Below are positions 63,451-64,000 of a stretch of 64,000 nt of DNA, in pieces. The translations under genes and the position numbers were made by a program. How positions within the stretch are numbered: the first letter of the stretch is position 1; every line of letters begins with the position of its first letter. A model generated the notes under the pieces. That model did no database searches and was not told where the DNA came from. It worked only from the letters and a program-made list of their open reading frames with translations. Source of the stretch: Ailurus styani (Eukaryota > Chordata > Mammalia > Carnivora > Ailuridae); NCBI GenBank assembly GCA_002007465.1, contig LNAC01000136.1:493211-557210 (forward strand), written 5' to 3'.

Positions 63451-64000
63451 CTGAGTTCCGACGGCCACCGACAAATTTTCTGTTTCTGGGTGGAAACGCC
63501 CCGAAGTGGGAAGGCCACCTGTAGTGTACTCTTGCAAACCGTTTCCTTCTTTCGGCATGGTTTGGTTGTTGGCGATTCTCACACACTTTTCTCTCCCTCT
63601 TTTCCTTTTTTTAAAACCTCATCGGTGTTGAGAGAAGGAGAAACGGGAAGATACCCTGCCTGCTGGCAAGTCGTTTTACCTCCATGCCTGCTGGAAGGTG
63701 GGGGCTCCAAGAGCTGCCGTTTCAGGGGCCTCAGCCCTCACGGCCACAGTGTTAACTGCTCAGCCTTTCCTGTCACTTCCCCCCCCGGGAGAATGAAGAT
63801 GCCCTCGCCTCTGCCTTGCCATCGAAGTACTAACGAGGGTCTGAGTCCAGTTCTGTCTGCTCCTTAGGGAAAGTATAAGTTGTCAAAACAAGGCCAGGGG
63901 TATGATTGAAAATATGAAACTGAGGTTTCCTCCTCAGATATTGGACTCCCTGAGCTGCACTGCTGTGTTTGGAAGGACAGAGAACAGGGAGGGGTGGCGT
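63451..64000. other. no gene called
   Basis: Moderately GC-rich DNA with antiparallel frames (63395-63867) lacking a domain; the window ends here. Confidence 0.4.

Noticed and set aside
1..64000. CRISPR arrays, operons, prophage or bacterial mobile elements
   Set aside because: The sequence is mammalian by its interspersed repeats; regular repeats here are microsatellites and SINEs, and no prokaryotic gene organisation is present.

Overview
This is a stretch of vertebrate nuclear DNA, almost certainly from a carnivoran mammal of the dog-like branch and most probably a mustelid (ferret, mink, otter or badger group). The diagnosis rests on 23 recognisable CAN-SINEs: tRNA-Lys-derived, with a head of the type gcgcctgggtggctcag and a CT-rich body ending in aaataaataaaatct. 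Four copies carry the ggttaaagc head and gaggaagcaggctcc body that I associate with mustelids. Naming the family is inference from memory of SINE subfamilies, not a search.

No protein-coding gene can be recognised. Most of the open reading frames in the window lie in repeats, run through N gaps, or are chance frames in GC-rich DNA. Two short stretches deserve attention as possible exons. One is a 36-codon ATG-initiated frame ending at a good splice donor (12037 to 11929, minus). The other is a 98-residue protein-like frame (3841 to 3545, minus). Neither is assigned a function. The window is best read as intergenic or deep intronic sequence.

Layout. 1-5.5 kb: low-repeat DNA with a MER2-like DNA transposon, an L2 tail and a MIR. 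5.5-8.4 kb: four CAN-SINEs, two of them abutting inside an old L1. 8.7-8.85 kb: a short duplication beside a single N. 9-12.7 kb: MIR, MER5A and the candidate exon. 13-16.8 kb: a retroposon cluster of five SINEs, an old L1 and the window's only young L1 tail. 17-28 kb: scattered SINE, L2 and MIR copies and a tiny U6 snRNA fragment. 28.5-29.06 kb: a class I ERV LTR with readable TATA box, followed by a 271-bp gap. 31-32 kb: a Charlie and a MER2 element end to end. 33.4-34.3 kb: an old ERVL LTR (MER21-like) interrupted by a 66-bp retroposed tail. 35-50 kb: MIRs, L1M and eleven SINEs, including a SINE nested in a SINE, a 378-bp gap and a 207-bp near-perfect duplication around a single N. 50-64 kb: no CAN-SINE at all; only old repeats (MIR, L2, MLT1, MER20) and an unnamed pair of diverged direct repeats.

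There is no operon-like or cooperative gene system to describe. The functional content visible here is the insertion history of transposable elements: older SINEs are hit by younger ones, and SINEs split MIR, L1 and L2 copies. Several observations (two single-N duplications, two C/G-rich gaps) are more likely assembly artefacts than biology and are marked as such.
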